Assembly: GCF_030540775.2 (NCBI RefSeq) | Contig: NZ_CP141266.1 | Span: forward strand, 1,847,001-1,911,000 | Direction: 5' to 3' | Length of the DNA: 64,000 nt | Origin: Flavivirga abyssicola | GTDB lineage: Bacteria; Bacteroidota; Bacteroidia; Flavobacteriales; Flavobacteriaceae | Shown: piece by piece, positions 54,601-63,054 of the stretch | How positions within the stretch are numbered: position 1 is the first letter of the stretch | Layout of the letters: each line of letters begins with the position of its first letter | Program-made: the position numbers and the translations under genes | The notes under the pieces: model-generated | Seen by the model: only the letters and a program-made list of their open reading frames with translations | The model's database searches: none | Told to the model about the DNA's origin: nothing

Positions 54601-55369
54601 TTAGTACACCTCCAAAATATTCGCTTTGTGCTTTGTTTTTAAATGTATTATTAAGTTGATTACTTATTTTATATAAATGTTCAGCAAATTTTGCGTTTTC
54701 GGCAGTTTCACTAGAGCCGAAAGTTGGAGTAATAAATAGCAAGAGATGATTTTTGTCTTTACTAATCAAAAAGCCATTATGAAAACTAAAATCATCGCCA
54801 AAACCCAGTTGTTGTAGCTTTTTTAAAGCAATAAACGACAAACCTAAAGGGTCTTTTAAGATGCTTTCTTTGGCAATAAATCCGGAAGGTGATACTAAAG
54901 TCTTGTAATTGCTATGTGTTATGGCATCAATGCTATCTTTTTGAATTTTATTTTTAATGGTTGTATAATCACTTTCGTCTAAAAAAAGTGGCAAATTTTT
55001 ATAAACAAAATCTAAAGTTTCAAGGATATCTTCATCTTCAACTTTTCCCTGAATTTGTTTAACATATTTACTGGACGTTATATTTATGCTGTCCATTAAT
55101 TGTGATGCGTATTGCGTTATATCATCAAGAGAACCATTGGGTTCCTTTGCGATATTTACAATAATTTTATCAGCAAAATTTACGGTTTTTAAAACCTTTT
55201 GTGCTTCAGAGGTTTTATCATTTGACGGAATGAGTTTAGTGATATCCTCTTCAAATTCAATTTTGGATGCTACAAATAGCAACGATAAAAGCATTAGGAA
55301 CAAAACACTAAAACTTATCAGCTTTTTAGCAGCAATTTTTTTATATATGTTATAAAAAACGCTATCCAT
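51689..55369 (-). CDS. MMPL/RND exporter fused to a lysophospholipid-type acyltransferase
   Basis: A 1226-residue three-part protein. Residues 1-850 are an RND/MMPL transporter with two blocks of membrane helices and large periplasmic loops (EEDITKLIPSNDKT after the first helix; FGLGIDYSIFITNGLLHEYK in the second block). Residues about 880-1060 are a PlsC-type acyltransferase with the HxxxxD motif (IIANHTSFLDILAVG) and FPEGTRS. The last 130 residues (ILHLSKDYGQLDFLLSLDAI) look like a degenerate methyltransferase fold without a clear SAM glycine motif. In flexirubin and aryl-polyene clusters these activities move the polyene to the outer membrane and link it to a lipid. It overlaps the glycosyltransferase gene by 8 nt. 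Confidence 0.88.
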   Translation of the reverse strand: MDSVFYNIYKKIAAKKLISFSVLFLMLLSLLFVASKIEFEEDITKLIPSNDKTSEAQKVLKTVNFADKIIVNIAKEPNGSLDDITQYASQLMDSINITSSKYVKQIQGKVEDEDILETLDFVYKNLPLFLDESDYTTIKNKIQKDSIDAITHSNYKTLVSPSGFIAKESILKDPLGLSFIALKKLQQLGFGDDFSFHNGFLISKDKNHLLLFITPTFGSSETAENAKFAEHLYKISNQLNNTFKNKAQSEYFGGVLIAVANARQIKQDIQFTVGIAMSILLIILIVFYKKISIPVILFVPTLFGGLLAVALLYIIRVKISAISLGIGSVLLGVTLDYSLHILTHIRSNNNIKSLYKEITKPLLMSSLTTALAFLCLLFLNSQALQDLGIFAAISVIGASVFALLFIPLAYRDSVKKVKKNTLIDNLAGFHFHKKKGLIITLLVAFVISFFTYNRVGFNKDLTKLNYEPQHLKEAQMRLDALTNIASKSVYLAAYDNSEKDALEINDNIYKKLQALKTEKKIIDFSSIGTLIHSEKKQKQRIAKWNAFWNDETIANTTNNLIESGNTFGFKPTTFHSFYTLLNTVFKPLQTEDYKALKTISTEDYITSKDHFITVTTLVKVQDENTQELIDIFKNNSQTLVIDRQQMNETFLGNLKNDFNNLVVYSLVVVLLLLLLFYRSLSLTLVTSIPIALTWLLTIGVMGLFHIEFNIFNIIISTFIFGLGIDYSIFITNGLLHEYKTGEKAFATHKTSIILSVITTILGVGVLIFAKHPALYSISLVSIIGILSAVIISFTIQPSLFKLFIGSKTKRPITLRLLIHSILSFGYFGLGGLLISLFSATLLKIIPVSKKVKMRWFHKTVSKYMKSVLYTNPFLKKNVINLSNETFEKPAIIIANHTSFLDILAVGMLHPKIIFLVNDWVYNSPVFGKAVQAAGFYPVSSGIENGVSHLQRKVNQGYSLMAFPEGTRSLTNKMKRFHKGAFYLAEQLNLDIIPVLIHGNSEVNPKGSFLIRNGSLTVKILERIPIENKSFGESYKQRTKNISADFKQQFNDLRQDIEHDTYFHEIVLEDYRYKGDALYKMVKEDLKTYKETYSVILNTIDKKDTILHLSKDYGQLDFLLSLDAIDRKIISYIEDTAVTMMLQNSFITNKHNRINFENTIDDALKSPANVLIININGVTPKQINSILNSHINLLILLKESRNLYTETINALGFKSDYENENLIIFKR

Positions 55370-56555
55370 TATTGAGTACTACTTTTTTATCTAAAATTAA
55401 AAAAAGGAAATAACTTAAAACCCCCAAACTTGTTGCGGTTATTATTGCTAAAGAAAAACTACCGACAATATAGGTTTTAAGATGTTTTAAAACTTCAAAA
55501 TTTTCGATCATTTCTTCTCTTGTGTATTCTAATTCTACTCCTAAAAGATATTGACCCATTTTTGAACTGGTATAAAGTATAAAAGGAATAAAAGGCGGGA
55601 TGCTAATGTTTGAAAAAACAAAAGCAATCGTTTTATTTAATTTAAAAATTAAAGCTAAAAAAATAACAAGTGCTGTATGAAATCCCCAAAAAGGAGATAG
55701 ACCAATAAAAAGACCTAAAGCTATAGATAATGCTTTTTTAGAAGCAGCATCTTGTGTACCAAATAAGTCTTCTTTAAAAAACCGTTTAAATCCTTTTTTT
55801 TTTAATTTTCTAAAAAAATTTCGTGGTTTAATATATATAAGAGTAAGTATTACAAACCATGTATTTAGAATGCTTATTCGCGTAAAATCTTTAAATGGTC
55901 TAAAATGAGAAACGCGTTCGGTTTCATCATATAACACGCGGACTGGTATATTTTTAACGTCTACTCCAGACCAAGCGGACTTTACTATAACTTCGATTTC
56001 AAATTCAAATTTAGAGGTATAGAATTTAAGCTTTTTTAGTGCTTTTAAAGGATACAGTCTAAATCCGGATTGTGTATCTTGAAGCTTAATCCCAGTTTCT
56101 GCCCAAAACCAAAAGTTTGAAAATTTGTTACCGAAACTACTTTTTTTAGGTACGTTTTTTTGGCTCATATTTCGAGCACCAATGAGTAATATGTTTTTGT
56201 TGTCGCTTTTTTCAAGTTCATCAACAAAAGCAGGAATGTCTTCTGGAAAATGTTGACCATCAGAATCTATAGTAATTGCAAAATGATACCCTAAAGTTTC
56301 GGCATGTTTAAAACCCATGCGTAATGCATTACCTTTGCCTTTATTTTTTTCTATATGAATGTGTTGAAGTTGTGAATACCCTTTAAGAATTTGTACTGTA
56401 TTATCCGTAGACCCATCATTAATGATAATAATGTGTTGTGTAAATTGTAAAATGCCATCGATAACTTGCTTTAATGTGCGATCGTTATTGTATGTTGGAA
56501 TTAACACACACACGCCTAAATCGGTGATTTTTTGATTGGTTAGGTTAATATTCAC
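55362..56555 (-). CDS. Family 2 glycosyltransferase with C-terminal DUF2062 membrane domain
   Basis: A 397-residue protein. Residues 10-230 form a GT2 domain similar to dolichol-phosphate mannose synthases (CVLIPTYNNDRTLKQVIDGI, the DxD-like ITIDSDGQHFPEDI and QDTQSGFRLYPLKAL). Residues 265-395 carry a DUF2062-type membrane part (SIALGLFIGLSPFWGFHTAL and further helices). It would add a sugar to a lipid at the inner membrane, a common gene in aryl-polyene clusters. The domain fusion is seen in Bacteroidota but its meaning is not clear. Confidence 0.85.
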   Translation of the reverse strand: MNINLTNQKITDLGVCVLIPTYNNDRTLKQVIDGILQFTQHIIIINDGSTDNTVQILKGYSQLQHIHIEKNKGKGNALRMGFKHAETLGYHFAITIDSDGQHFPEDIPAFVDELEKSDNKNILLIGARNMSQKNVPKKSSFGNKFSNFWFWAETGIKLQDTQSGFRLYPLKALKKLKFYTSKFEFEIEVIVKSAWSGVDVKNIPVRVLYDETERVSHFRPFKDFTRISILNTWFVILTLIYIKPRNFFRKLKKKGFKRFFKEDLFGTQDAASKKALSIALGLFIGLSPFWGFHTALVIFLALIFKLNKTIAFVFSNISIPPFIPFILYTSSKMGQYLLGVELEYTREEMIENFEVLKHLKTYIVGSFSLAIITATSLGVLSYFLFLILDKKVVLNNG

Positions 56556-56575
56556 TTTATTGAAACCTTAAAGCA

Positions 56576-57073
56576 TTATTGGCTCGAAATTACTGTTTTT
56601 TCTTCATCACTAAAAGCTTTGGACTGTAAAATATAATCTTTAATGTGATGCCTTAGATTAGAAGAAGTAATGTTTTTGAAATGTTTTAAAATGAACTGTT
56701 TATCTTCTTCAATATGACCTTTATACTTTAAAAGCTTTGGTGTGTTTTCTTGAATTCCTAAGCGAACAAAACGAACTTCTATATTATTTGATGATTTTTC
56801 TATGGCATGCTCTACATATGAAACGCCTTCTATAAACAGTTTCTTTTTGTCTTTAACTTTTTTTTCTTGTTTAGCTAATAAAGCAATGGCTGCACCCTTG
56901 TAAGCGACTAGGGTAGGGTCATCTTTTTTAGTTATTTTTAAAAGCAGGTTATTAAAAGTTTCTATTTTGGTATGGTCTTGGGCAGCTTCTTTATATGCGT
57001 TTCTAACGGTACCCATATCTATTGATAGCGTATTTATACTTATTGCTGATATGAGTACCATTAAAAATTTCAT
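56576..57073 (-). CDS. Small exported protein of the pigment cluster, unknown function
   Basis: A 165-residue protein with a likely signal peptide (MKFLMVLISAISINTLS) and an all-helical mature part rich in Lys and Glu. I do not recognise the family; the helix pattern (TLVAYKGAAIALLAKQEKKV, SYVEHAIEKSSNNIEVRFVR) suggests TPR-like repeats. It lies 7 nt after the dehydratase gene and 20 nt before the glycosyltransferase gene, so it belongs to the operon. Confidence 0.7.
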   Translation of the reverse strand: MKFLMVLISAISINTLSIDMGTVRNAYKEAAQDHTKIETFNNLLLKITKKDDPTLVAYKGAAIALLAKQEKKVKDKKKLFIEGVSYVEHAIEKSSNNIEVRFVRLGIQENTPKLLKYKGHIEEDKQFILKHFKNITSSNLRHHIKDYILQSKAFSDEEKTVISSQ

Positions 57074-57080
57074 ATATAAA

Positions 57081-57446
57081 TTATTTTACTATAAAATTTG
57101 TAGTAGATTTTAAAGCTATGGTATCTTCAAATTTAGAAATGTTTTTTACTTTATAACCTTCATCTGTTTCAGAAATATCTAGCTTTAATTCCAGTTCTGG
57201 TGTATTAAAAGGGTTAATTATAGCCATGAATTTAATATTATTTGCAGATTGTGTAAATAACTTTTTTTTGACAACATTTTCGGTAATTTCTTTAATAATT
57301 TGCATCATACAAACACCTGGCATCACCGGATTATCAGGGAAATGCCCTTTAAAAATAACATGGTCTTTGTTAATAAAAATATTCGCTGTTATCGAATTAT
57401 CAACAACCTCTAAATTATTTACTTTATATAAGCCTTCTAATAACAT
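57081..57446 (-). CDS. FabZ-like hotdog dehydratase of the pigment cluster
   Basis: A 121-residue hotdog-fold protein. The signature FKGHFPDNPVMPGVCMMQII (about residues 32-51) matches 3-hydroxyacyl-ACP dehydratases, keeping the catalytic His but having Gln where FabZ has its acidic Glu. It would remove water in each polyene extension cycle and so make the conjugated double bonds. The lost Glu suggests altered chemistry or a partner subunit. It lies 6 nt after an outer-membrane barrel gene. Confidence 0.82.
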   Translation of the reverse strand: MLLEGLYKVNNLEVVDNSITANIFINKDHVIFKGHFPDNPVMPGVCMMQIIKEITENVVKKKLFTQSANNIKFMAIINPFNTPELELKLDISETDEGYKVKNISKFEDTIALKSTTNFIVK

Positions 57447-57452
57447 ATTTGT

Positions 57453-58049
57453 TTAAAAATTGAATTTATAAAATAGCCCCAATTGAAATACGCCATTAAA
57501 TTGGATCTCATCTTGATACTGCTCCGATTCAAAATCGTGCCAAGTGCCTGAAAAAACATCTATCAATCCTTGTTTGTACCTGGCTTCAAAACCTAAACCG
57601 TTTTTAAACTCTAAGCCAATACCAATATTAATAGTAACATCTATAAAGGTAATATCATTTCCTTCATCTCTATTTGAAATCCCAATGGCAGTATCATCTA
57701 CATCAAAGTCAAATCCAGGGCCAATTAAGAAACGAAATCCGGAATCTTTAACATAGAAATTATTGATTGCCGAGATTGAAATATAGTGTATTTCAATGTC
57801 ATCAATACCAGAAGTGTTTCTAGCTCGCCCACCTTGATTGGAATATCCTATTTCTGGTTGTAACGCATATAAATCTGAAAATCTAAAATGCCCAAAGACA
57901 CTAAAATATCCACTTGTTTTTTGGTCTAAGTTAGCATTAGAAAGATTAGATAGGTTAATACCACCTCGTATTCCGAATGATTTTTTTGTTTGCGAGTAAG
58001 AACTTGTAAAAATTCCAAATGCTACTAAAATGAATAAAATATTTTTCAT
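57453..58049 (-). CDS. PorT-like outer-membrane beta-barrel protein (1)
   Basis: A 198-residue protein with a signal peptide (MKNILFILVAFGIFTSSYS) and the start SFGIRGGINLSNLSNANLDQ typical of small eight-stranded barrels in Bacteroidota. Alternating strands run to the terminal aromatic residue (LGLFYKFNF). It is paralogous to the next protein upstream (58116). Inside the pigment cluster the two may form the outer-membrane site for pigment deposition, but such barrels are also common elsewhere. Confidence 0.8.
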   Translation of the reverse strand: MKNILFILVAFGIFTSSYSQTKKSFGIRGGINLSNLSNANLDQKTSGYFSVFGHFRFSDLYALQPEIGYSNQGGRARNTSGIDDIEIHYISISAINNFYVKDSGFRFLIGPGFDFDVDDTAIGISNRDEGNDITFIDVTINIGIGLEFKNGLGFEARYKQGLIDVFSGTWHDFESEQYQDEIQFNGVFQLGLFYKFNF

Positions 58050-58115
58050 GATTTTTTATTTATGGATTCAAGGCTCATAGGCTTAATATTTTTATATGAC
58101 TGATAATTTACTCAT

Positions 58116-58685
58116 TTAAAAATCAAACTTATAAGTTGCTCCTATTTGAACAACTTTGTTTAGTAATAAATCATCTACATTATTATTTCCATTGGTGTTA
58201 TTAACATTACTTCCAAAAATATCAACTACTCCTATATTATATCTAGCTTCTATCCCTAAACCGAAAGGGAAATCATAACCCAAACCACCGAAAAATAAAA
58301 AATCAAAACCTTCTAAATCATCATAATTATCACCTACTTTAATGTTTATAGCAGGACCAAGAATAGCATGTAAGCCAATTGCTTTAATAGGATAAAATTT
58401 GTTTGCTAAAGCGACACCTAAATACTGGATCTCTAAATCATCTAGTCCAGAAATCGTAGACTTTCCTCCTTGTCTTGAATAATTTATTTCTGGTTGTAAT
58501 GCATAAAATTTTACAAATTTAATTTCGGCAAACGCGCCAATATAAAGATCTGTTTTATCATCTAAATTGGTGTTAGTCAAGTTCGAAAAATTAGCACCAG
58601 CCCTAACGCCTGGCTTAATTTTTATTTGAGAAAAGGCAACTGTACTTACTACAATCAATGCCAATGTTAAAAGTGATTTTTTCAT
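58116..58685 (-). CDS. PorT-like outer-membrane beta-barrel protein (2)
   Basis: A 189-residue protein with signal peptide (MKKSLLTLALIVVSTVAFS) and GVRAGANFSNLTNTNLDDKT, closely matching the barrel at 57453 (for instance YALQPEINYSRQGGKST versus YALQPEIGYSNQGGRAR). It ends in Phe (QIGATYKFDF) as an outer-membrane barrel should. The two genes probably arose by tandem duplication. Its ATG directly follows the stop of the lipoprotein gene at 58686. Confidence 0.8.
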   Translation of the reverse strand: MKKSLLTLALIVVSTVAFSQIKIKPGVRAGANFSNLTNTNLDDKTDLYIGAFAEIKFVKFYALQPEINYSRQGGKSTISGLDDLEIQYLGVALANKFYPIKAIGLHAILGPAINIKVGDNYDDLEGFDFLFFGGLGYDFPFGLGIEARYNIGVVDIFGSNVNNTNGNNNVDDLLLNKVVQIGATYKFDF

Positions 58686-59291
58686 TTAATTAATTGATTT
58701 TAAATTAATTTTTAGTTTAATATTTGAATGTGAAATTTTAATTTTATTTGCAATAATATCATTAATTTCTAAAAATAAAAAGGTGACTTTTTCTTTCCCA
58801 TTTTTAACACGAATGATTTTGTTTAACTGTTGTGTTTTAAAATAAAAATGCTTTTTGTTCTCTAAAGCAGTTTCATAAATTAGAGTGTCTTGTGATGAAT
58901 ACGATTTAATAACTGGTATTTTCTCTTGAATAAGCGCTTTAAAATCTTTTTTTAAAATGTTAATTAAAATGGCTTTATCTATAGCTTCAATAATGAAATT
59001 AACTTTAAAAGTATCATTCAAAAAAGAGAAATCAAAAATTTTATTTCCCATTTCTGTTGTAAATACTACACGATGATTGGCTTCTCCAAGTTTTTTAACT
59101 ATAAGAATACCGCTAAAATTATTATCACGAACTGTAATATTTGCTTTATAGACATAATCTTTTTTTTCATTTGAAAAGTATGGATTATGAATTATTTTAT
59201 TTGATGTTGTCTGTATTTGAAAATTACGCTTTTTAGAATACGAACCACATGCTATAAAAAGCAAACAGAAACTACTGATTAAATATCGCAT
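58686..59291 (-). CDS. LolB-like or unknown lipoprotein of the pigment cluster
   Basis: A 201-residue lipoprotein (SSFCLLFIACGSYSKKR, lipid Cys near residue 15). The mature part is beta-rich (YVYKANITVRDNNFSGILIV, NHRVVFTTEMGNKIFDFSFL) and recalls LolB, the outer-membrane acceptor partner of LolA. Its start overlaps the end of the LolA-like gene by 20 nt. The two would move a lipid or lipid-linked pigment across the periplasm. The LolB likeness is by pattern and neighbourhood. Confidence 0.7.
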   Translation of the reverse strand: MRYLISSFCLLFIACGSYSKKRNFQIQTTSNKIIHNPYFSNEKKDYVYKANITVRDNNFSGILIVKKLGEANHRVVFTTEMGNKIFDFSFLNDTFKVNFIIEAIDKAILINILKKDFKALIQEKIPVIKSYSSQDTLIYETALENKKHFYFKTQQLNKIIRVKNGKEKVTFLFLEINDIIANKIKISHSNIKLKINLKSIN

Positions 59292-59889
59292 CGGATAAGT
59301 TTGTGTTTACTATTCGATTACTAAAAACAATTTTTGTATAATCCTCTGATGGTTCTATCATTTTCAATTCTACAACATCGCCTTCCTCATTAAATAGTAT
59401 CTGAAATGCTTTTATGTATTTCGAAAACTTTTTGTCCTTTGGGTTAAAGTAAACTTTACTATTGACACCATCTTTAAAATATGTAATATCAAATTCATTT
59501 TCATCAAACAAATCCCCTTTTACGCTATTTATAATTAGGGTGTTTAGTTGTTTAAACATTTTGCTTGATCCAATATCTATGTTGCTTTTTTTGCCTTCAT
59601 CATTAATAAAAAGAGTTTCGTTTTTAAATAAAACAGCATATTTAAAAGGTGTTAGATATTCCCATTTTACCATATTGGGAGATTTAAACGACAGTTTACC
59701 CGAAGACTTAATATCGTTAGATAAAAAGTCTAAATGTTTGTATTGCGTAAAGTCACTTAATAAGGTTTTTATTGTAGCTGCTTGTGTTTTTACCTTAGCT
59801 TTTAAAGTTGCTGATTCTGCTATGCTCATTTTGGTTTGTGCATGCAGTAGAGTGCCCATAAAAAATAATATATAAATAATATTACGCAT
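59272..59889 (-). CDS. LolA-like periplasmic lipid carrier of the pigment cluster
   Basis: A 205-residue protein with signal peptide (MRNIIYILFFMGTLLHA) and LolA-type features: TLLSDFTQYKHLDFLSNDIK, SGKLSFKSPNMVKWEYLTPF, then ALFKNETLFINDEGKKSNID. LolA-like carriers are standard members of aryl-polyene clusters, where they are thought to shuttle the pigment lipid through the periplasm. It overlaps the deacetylase gene by 8 nt and the LolB-like gene by 20 nt. Confidence 0.85.
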   Translation of the reverse strand: MRNIIYILFFMGTLLHAQTKMSIAESATLKAKVKTQAATIKTLLSDFTQYKHLDFLSNDIKSSGKLSFKSPNMVKWEYLTPFKYAVLFKNETLFINDEGKKSNIDIGSSKMFKQLNTLIINSVKGDLFDENEFDITYFKDGVNSKVYFNPKDKKFSKYIKAFQILFNEEGDVVELKMIEPSEDYTKIVFSNRIVNTNLSDAIFNQ

Positions 59890-60649
59890 ATGCTTTTATG
59901 TTAAATAGAGAGTCTATGGTAACAGATTCTATATTTTGTTTCTGTAAAAATAACAATAACTGTTCCAATACTGTAATTGTTTTTAAACTTGTATCGTGAA
60001 GCAAAATAACATCGCCTTTTGAAAGGTTTTTTGTAACGCGCTTAAAGATCCTTTCGGGGGTCCTTGAAGTGGTATCTAAAGAGCGGACATTCCAGCCTAT
60101 AGACTGCAATTGAGTTTCTTTTATGGCTCTTTTTATTCTTGGGTTGGTAACACCAAAAGCTGGTCTGAATAATTGCATTGTAAAACCCATGATATTTTTT
60201 ACAATGTTATTCGTTTTTTGTAATTCTCTAATGACATTTTTAGTTTTAAAAAAACCAAAATTATTAGCGTGGGTATAGGTATGATTACCAACAGTATGTC
60301 CCTGCTTTATGATTTCTCTGAATAAATTTGGATAGGCTTCAATATGCTTTCCTATGCAAAAAAAAGTCGCTTTAGCATCGTGCTTTTTTAAAAGTTCTAA
60401 AACTTTGGGTGTGAATTCTGGGTGTGGACCGTCATCAAAAGTAATCGCTATTTTATTTTCTTTAATGGTTTTATTATGATGAAGTGATTTAAGATGATAA
60501 TTCCATTTTATAAAAAAAGAACCGGCAACGGTGACTAAAAACCAAACAATTGCTAATATAGATACATACCATTTAAAAAAGTTACCTGTAAATATTAAAA
60601 CAAGCAAAGCTATGATTGTTATTATATTTACCGATTTGTAATTTATCAT
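59882..60649 (-). CDS. NodB-type polysaccharide deacetylase of the pigment cluster
   Basis: A 255-residue protein. Two membrane segments at the N-terminus (about 5-45) are followed by a NodB domain: AITFDDGPHPEFTPKVLELL with the Asp-Asp pair, QGHTVGNHTYTHANNFGFFK with the metal-binding His-x3-His, and GDVILLHDTS. It would remove an acetyl group from an N-acetyl sugar, perhaps on the sugar added by the cluster's glycosyltransferase. The stop overlaps the LolA-like gene and the start overlaps the ketosynthase-like gene by 4 nt. Confidence 0.88.
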   Translation of the reverse strand: MINYKSVNIITIIALLVLIFTGNFFKWYVSILAIVWFLVTVAGSFFIKWNYHLKSLHHNKTIKENKIAITFDDGPHPEFTPKVLELLKKHDAKATFFCIGKHIEAYPNLFREIIKQGHTVGNHTYTHANNFGFFKTKNVIRELQKTNNIVKNIMGFTMQLFRPAFGVTNPRIKRAIKETQLQSIGWNVRSLDTTSRTPERIFKRVTKNLSKGDVILLHDTSLKTITVLEQLLLFLQKQNIESVTIDSLFNIKAYA

Positions 60650-61707
60650 CTATGTAATAAAGTGAAGCTATGGTTCTCTCCTCTATATTGATTGTAAAGT
60701 AAAATAGTTTTATAATTTGAGGTTGGAATATTATTAAGTTTTACCACTTCTGGAAGCTTTTGAGTTTTCAATATTTTTGATGCCAACCATACACCAAATG
60801 ACGATGCTGTATTAAATTCACCACACAAATGTTTATAATAAACTTGTTGCGTGTTATTAAAAATTCCAGAACTCAATTCATTATAAAAACTGTCGTAAGT
60901 AACATCTCCATTGTTTCCTAAAACCAGAATATCAATAGCTTCAATATCAATATTATTCTCTTTTAAGAATGCTTTGGCAACATCAGCAATATTTGAATCT
61001 CCCAGTGTGTTGTATGTGTTTATGGCAACAATTTGAGCATAACTAGAATCTTGCTTAAGATTAGACAGCACAAAGAAATTCGCGCCTTCCCCAAAAACAG
61101 CCCCTTCTGTTTTAGATTGCAATAAATTTGTAGAATTTACTTTTTCTTCTTTTATATGATTGATAAGTTTATGTAAAGTGCATGTATATTCTTCAATTTC
61201 ATCAACACCTCCAACTAAAATAGTACTGGCTTCATCGTTTTCCAGCATTAATTTTCCATCTAATACTGCAGACTCAAAAGAAATGCTTGCATGTACATAG
61301 GTGAAATTATAACCTTTACATTGCATACCAAGCGCTATTTGTCCTCCAACAGTGTTGTGTGTGGATTGTATAAAAGATGTTGGTGTTAAAAACTGCTCAT
61401 CATTATCTATAATAGCACTTAAAAATTTCTTAGAATCTTTAAGGCATCCCATTCCCGTTCCTGTGATGATGGCATCTACTGTCTCTAAATTTGCCTCATT
61501 TAGAGCTATTTTAGAAGCTACAACTCCCATTTTAACCCCTTTTGCCATTCTACGAGAGTTTGCTGGAGAAATATAGTCTTTGTAGTTTGGGTCTACTGCT
61601 AAAATGATATGGTCTTCATAAGAAATAATGTCATCTAAAAACGATGAATTATCAAACGTTTTTTGGGATGAAATTGAACCAAGACTATTTATATAAACGG
61701 GTTTCAT
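60646..61707 (-). CDS. Ketosynthase-like chain-length-factor protein
   Basis: I choose the ATG at 61707, which overlaps the previous stop by 4 nt (ATGA); the longer frame would reach 61737. The protein has 353 residues and the thiolase-like fold of a ketosynthase, but where the active Cys should be it has TYVHASISFESAVLDG, and the first catalytic His is replaced in VLGNNGDVTYDS. It therefore cannot condense by itself and most likely pairs with the active ketosynthase encoded upstream (61704) as a chain length factor, as in type II polyketide and aryl-polyene systems. Confidence 0.82.
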   Translation of the reverse strand: MKPVYINSLGSISSQKTFDNSSFLDDIISYEDHIILAVDPNYKDYISPANSRRMAKGVKMGVVASKIALNEANLETVDAIITGTGMGCLKDSKKFLSAIIDNDEQFLTPTSFIQSTHNTVGGQIALGMQCKGYNFTYVHASISFESAVLDGKLMLENDEASTILVGGVDEIEEYTCTLHKLINHIKEEKVNSTNLLQSKTEGAVFGEGANFFVLSNLKQDSSYAQIVAINTYNTLGDSNIADVAKAFLKENNIDIEAIDILVLGNNGDVTYDSFYNELSSGIFNNTQQVYYKHLCGEFNTASSFGVWLASKILKTQKLPEVVKLNNIPTSNYKTILLYNQYRGENHSFTLLHR

Positions 61708-62906
61708 TGTTTTTTTGAGAAAATAACGGTTGAACAATTACCTCCAAACCCTAATGAATTTGATAATACCGTATGCAATTCTTTTTCTTTAAGTTCTAAT
61801 TGCGGTGTCATACTAAATTCCTTCATTTGGGTTTTAAAATTCAAATTGGGATAAATCACATTATTCTGAAGTGCCAAAACGGAATATACGGCTTCAATAG
61901 CTCCAGCAGCAGCAAGCGTATGTCCAGTATATGCCTTTGTTGAACTAAAATCTGGAACATGCTTATCAAACACTCTTAAAATGGCACGTCCTTCGGATAA
62001 ATCATTATTTCCAGTCGCCGTGCCATGCGCGTTAATATAATCGATATCGCTTGAAGATAAATCGGCGACCTTTAGTGCTTTTTGCATAGCTAGTGTTGCG
62101 CCATCCCCATTTTCGGATGATGCCGTTTGATGAAACGCATCATTGGCATTGCCATACCCTTTTACATAAGCTAAAACTGTTTTATTTTCGGCTTGCACTA
62201 TCTTATCAGACTCCAAGACTAAAAAGGCAGCGGCTTCACCTAAATTTAACCCTTTTCTGTTTTCATCAAAAGGCGTATTGTATGTATCTGATAAAATCAT
62301 TAAGGTTTTAAAACCATTTATGGTGAACTTTGATAAGCAGTCCGCTCCTCCAACGATAACTCTGTCCAATTGTCCAGATTTTATTAATCTGGCACCAAGC
62401 ATAATCGCATTCGCAGCAGAAGAACACGCGGTACTTATTGTAGTTACTAGACTTTGTTCTATCCCTAATTGTTCTGCGATTTTTTGAGTAGAATCCCCTG
62501 CATGATGCCCTGCTATATACTTTTGAGTTGCTTTGTCTTCAAGATAAGCATAATAATGAGCTTCGGTCTTATCCATTCCACCAACGCTTGTTGATGATAT
62601 TAGCCCGGTTTTATAAGTGTTTATATTAGAAATTCTTGCGTTTTCAACAGCTTGTTTTGCTGCTATTGCACCCAGTAATGCCGTTCGGGAATAATTATTA
62701 TCTGGCGTTAGACCAAGTTGTTGCTCTAATTCTTGATTTGTAAAAGCAATTTCGCCAACCATAATATGATCCTTATGAAGGGTTTTGATTTTTGAAATTC
62801 TTGTAATTCCAGTTTTACCTTCTATAAGTGATCTGTAATTCTCTTCTACATTATTTCCAATAGAAGAAATAATTCCCATTCCGGTGATAGCTACGCCTTT
62901 ACTCAT
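61704..62906 (-). CDS. Beta-ketoacyl-ACP synthase of the pigment cluster
   Basis: A 400-residue FabF-type ketosynthase with the full catalytic set: Cys in VTTISTACSSAANAIMLGAR (about residue 160), His in INAHGTATGNNDLSEG (about 293) and His in AYTGHTLAAAGAIEAVYSVL (about 330). It would extend the polyene chain with malonyl-ACP. The start MSKGVAITGMGIISSIG is typical. It partners with the chain-length-factor-like protein encoded directly downstream and the ACP upstream. Confidence 0.93.
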   Translation of the reverse strand: MSKGVAITGMGIISSIGNNVEENYRSLIEGKTGITRISKIKTLHKDHIMVGEIAFTNQELEQQLGLTPDNNYSRTALLGAIAAKQAVENARISNINTYKTGLISSTSVGGMDKTEAHYYAYLEDKATQKYIAGHHAGDSTQKIAEQLGIEQSLVTTISTACSSAANAIMLGARLIKSGQLDRVIVGGADCLSKFTINGFKTLMILSDTYNTPFDENRKGLNLGEAAAFLVLESDKIVQAENKTVLAYVKGYGNANDAFHQTASSENGDGATLAMQKALKVADLSSSDIDYINAHGTATGNNDLSEGRAILRVFDKHVPDFSSTKAYTGHTLAAAGAIEAVYSVLALQNNVIYPNLNFKTQMKEFSMTPQLELKEKELHTVLSNSLGFGGNCSTVIFSKKQ

Positions 62907-63054
62907 ATTTTATCATTCCTGTGAAGATAGGAAACTTATTAGAGGTTAAATAACAATCGATAACGATTTCTGAATTTGTGACGGTATTTTTGTGAACGAT
63001 TTGACAACTTCTAGTTAAATATAGGTACTGACAATCGTAAAAAGGGTAAAGATT

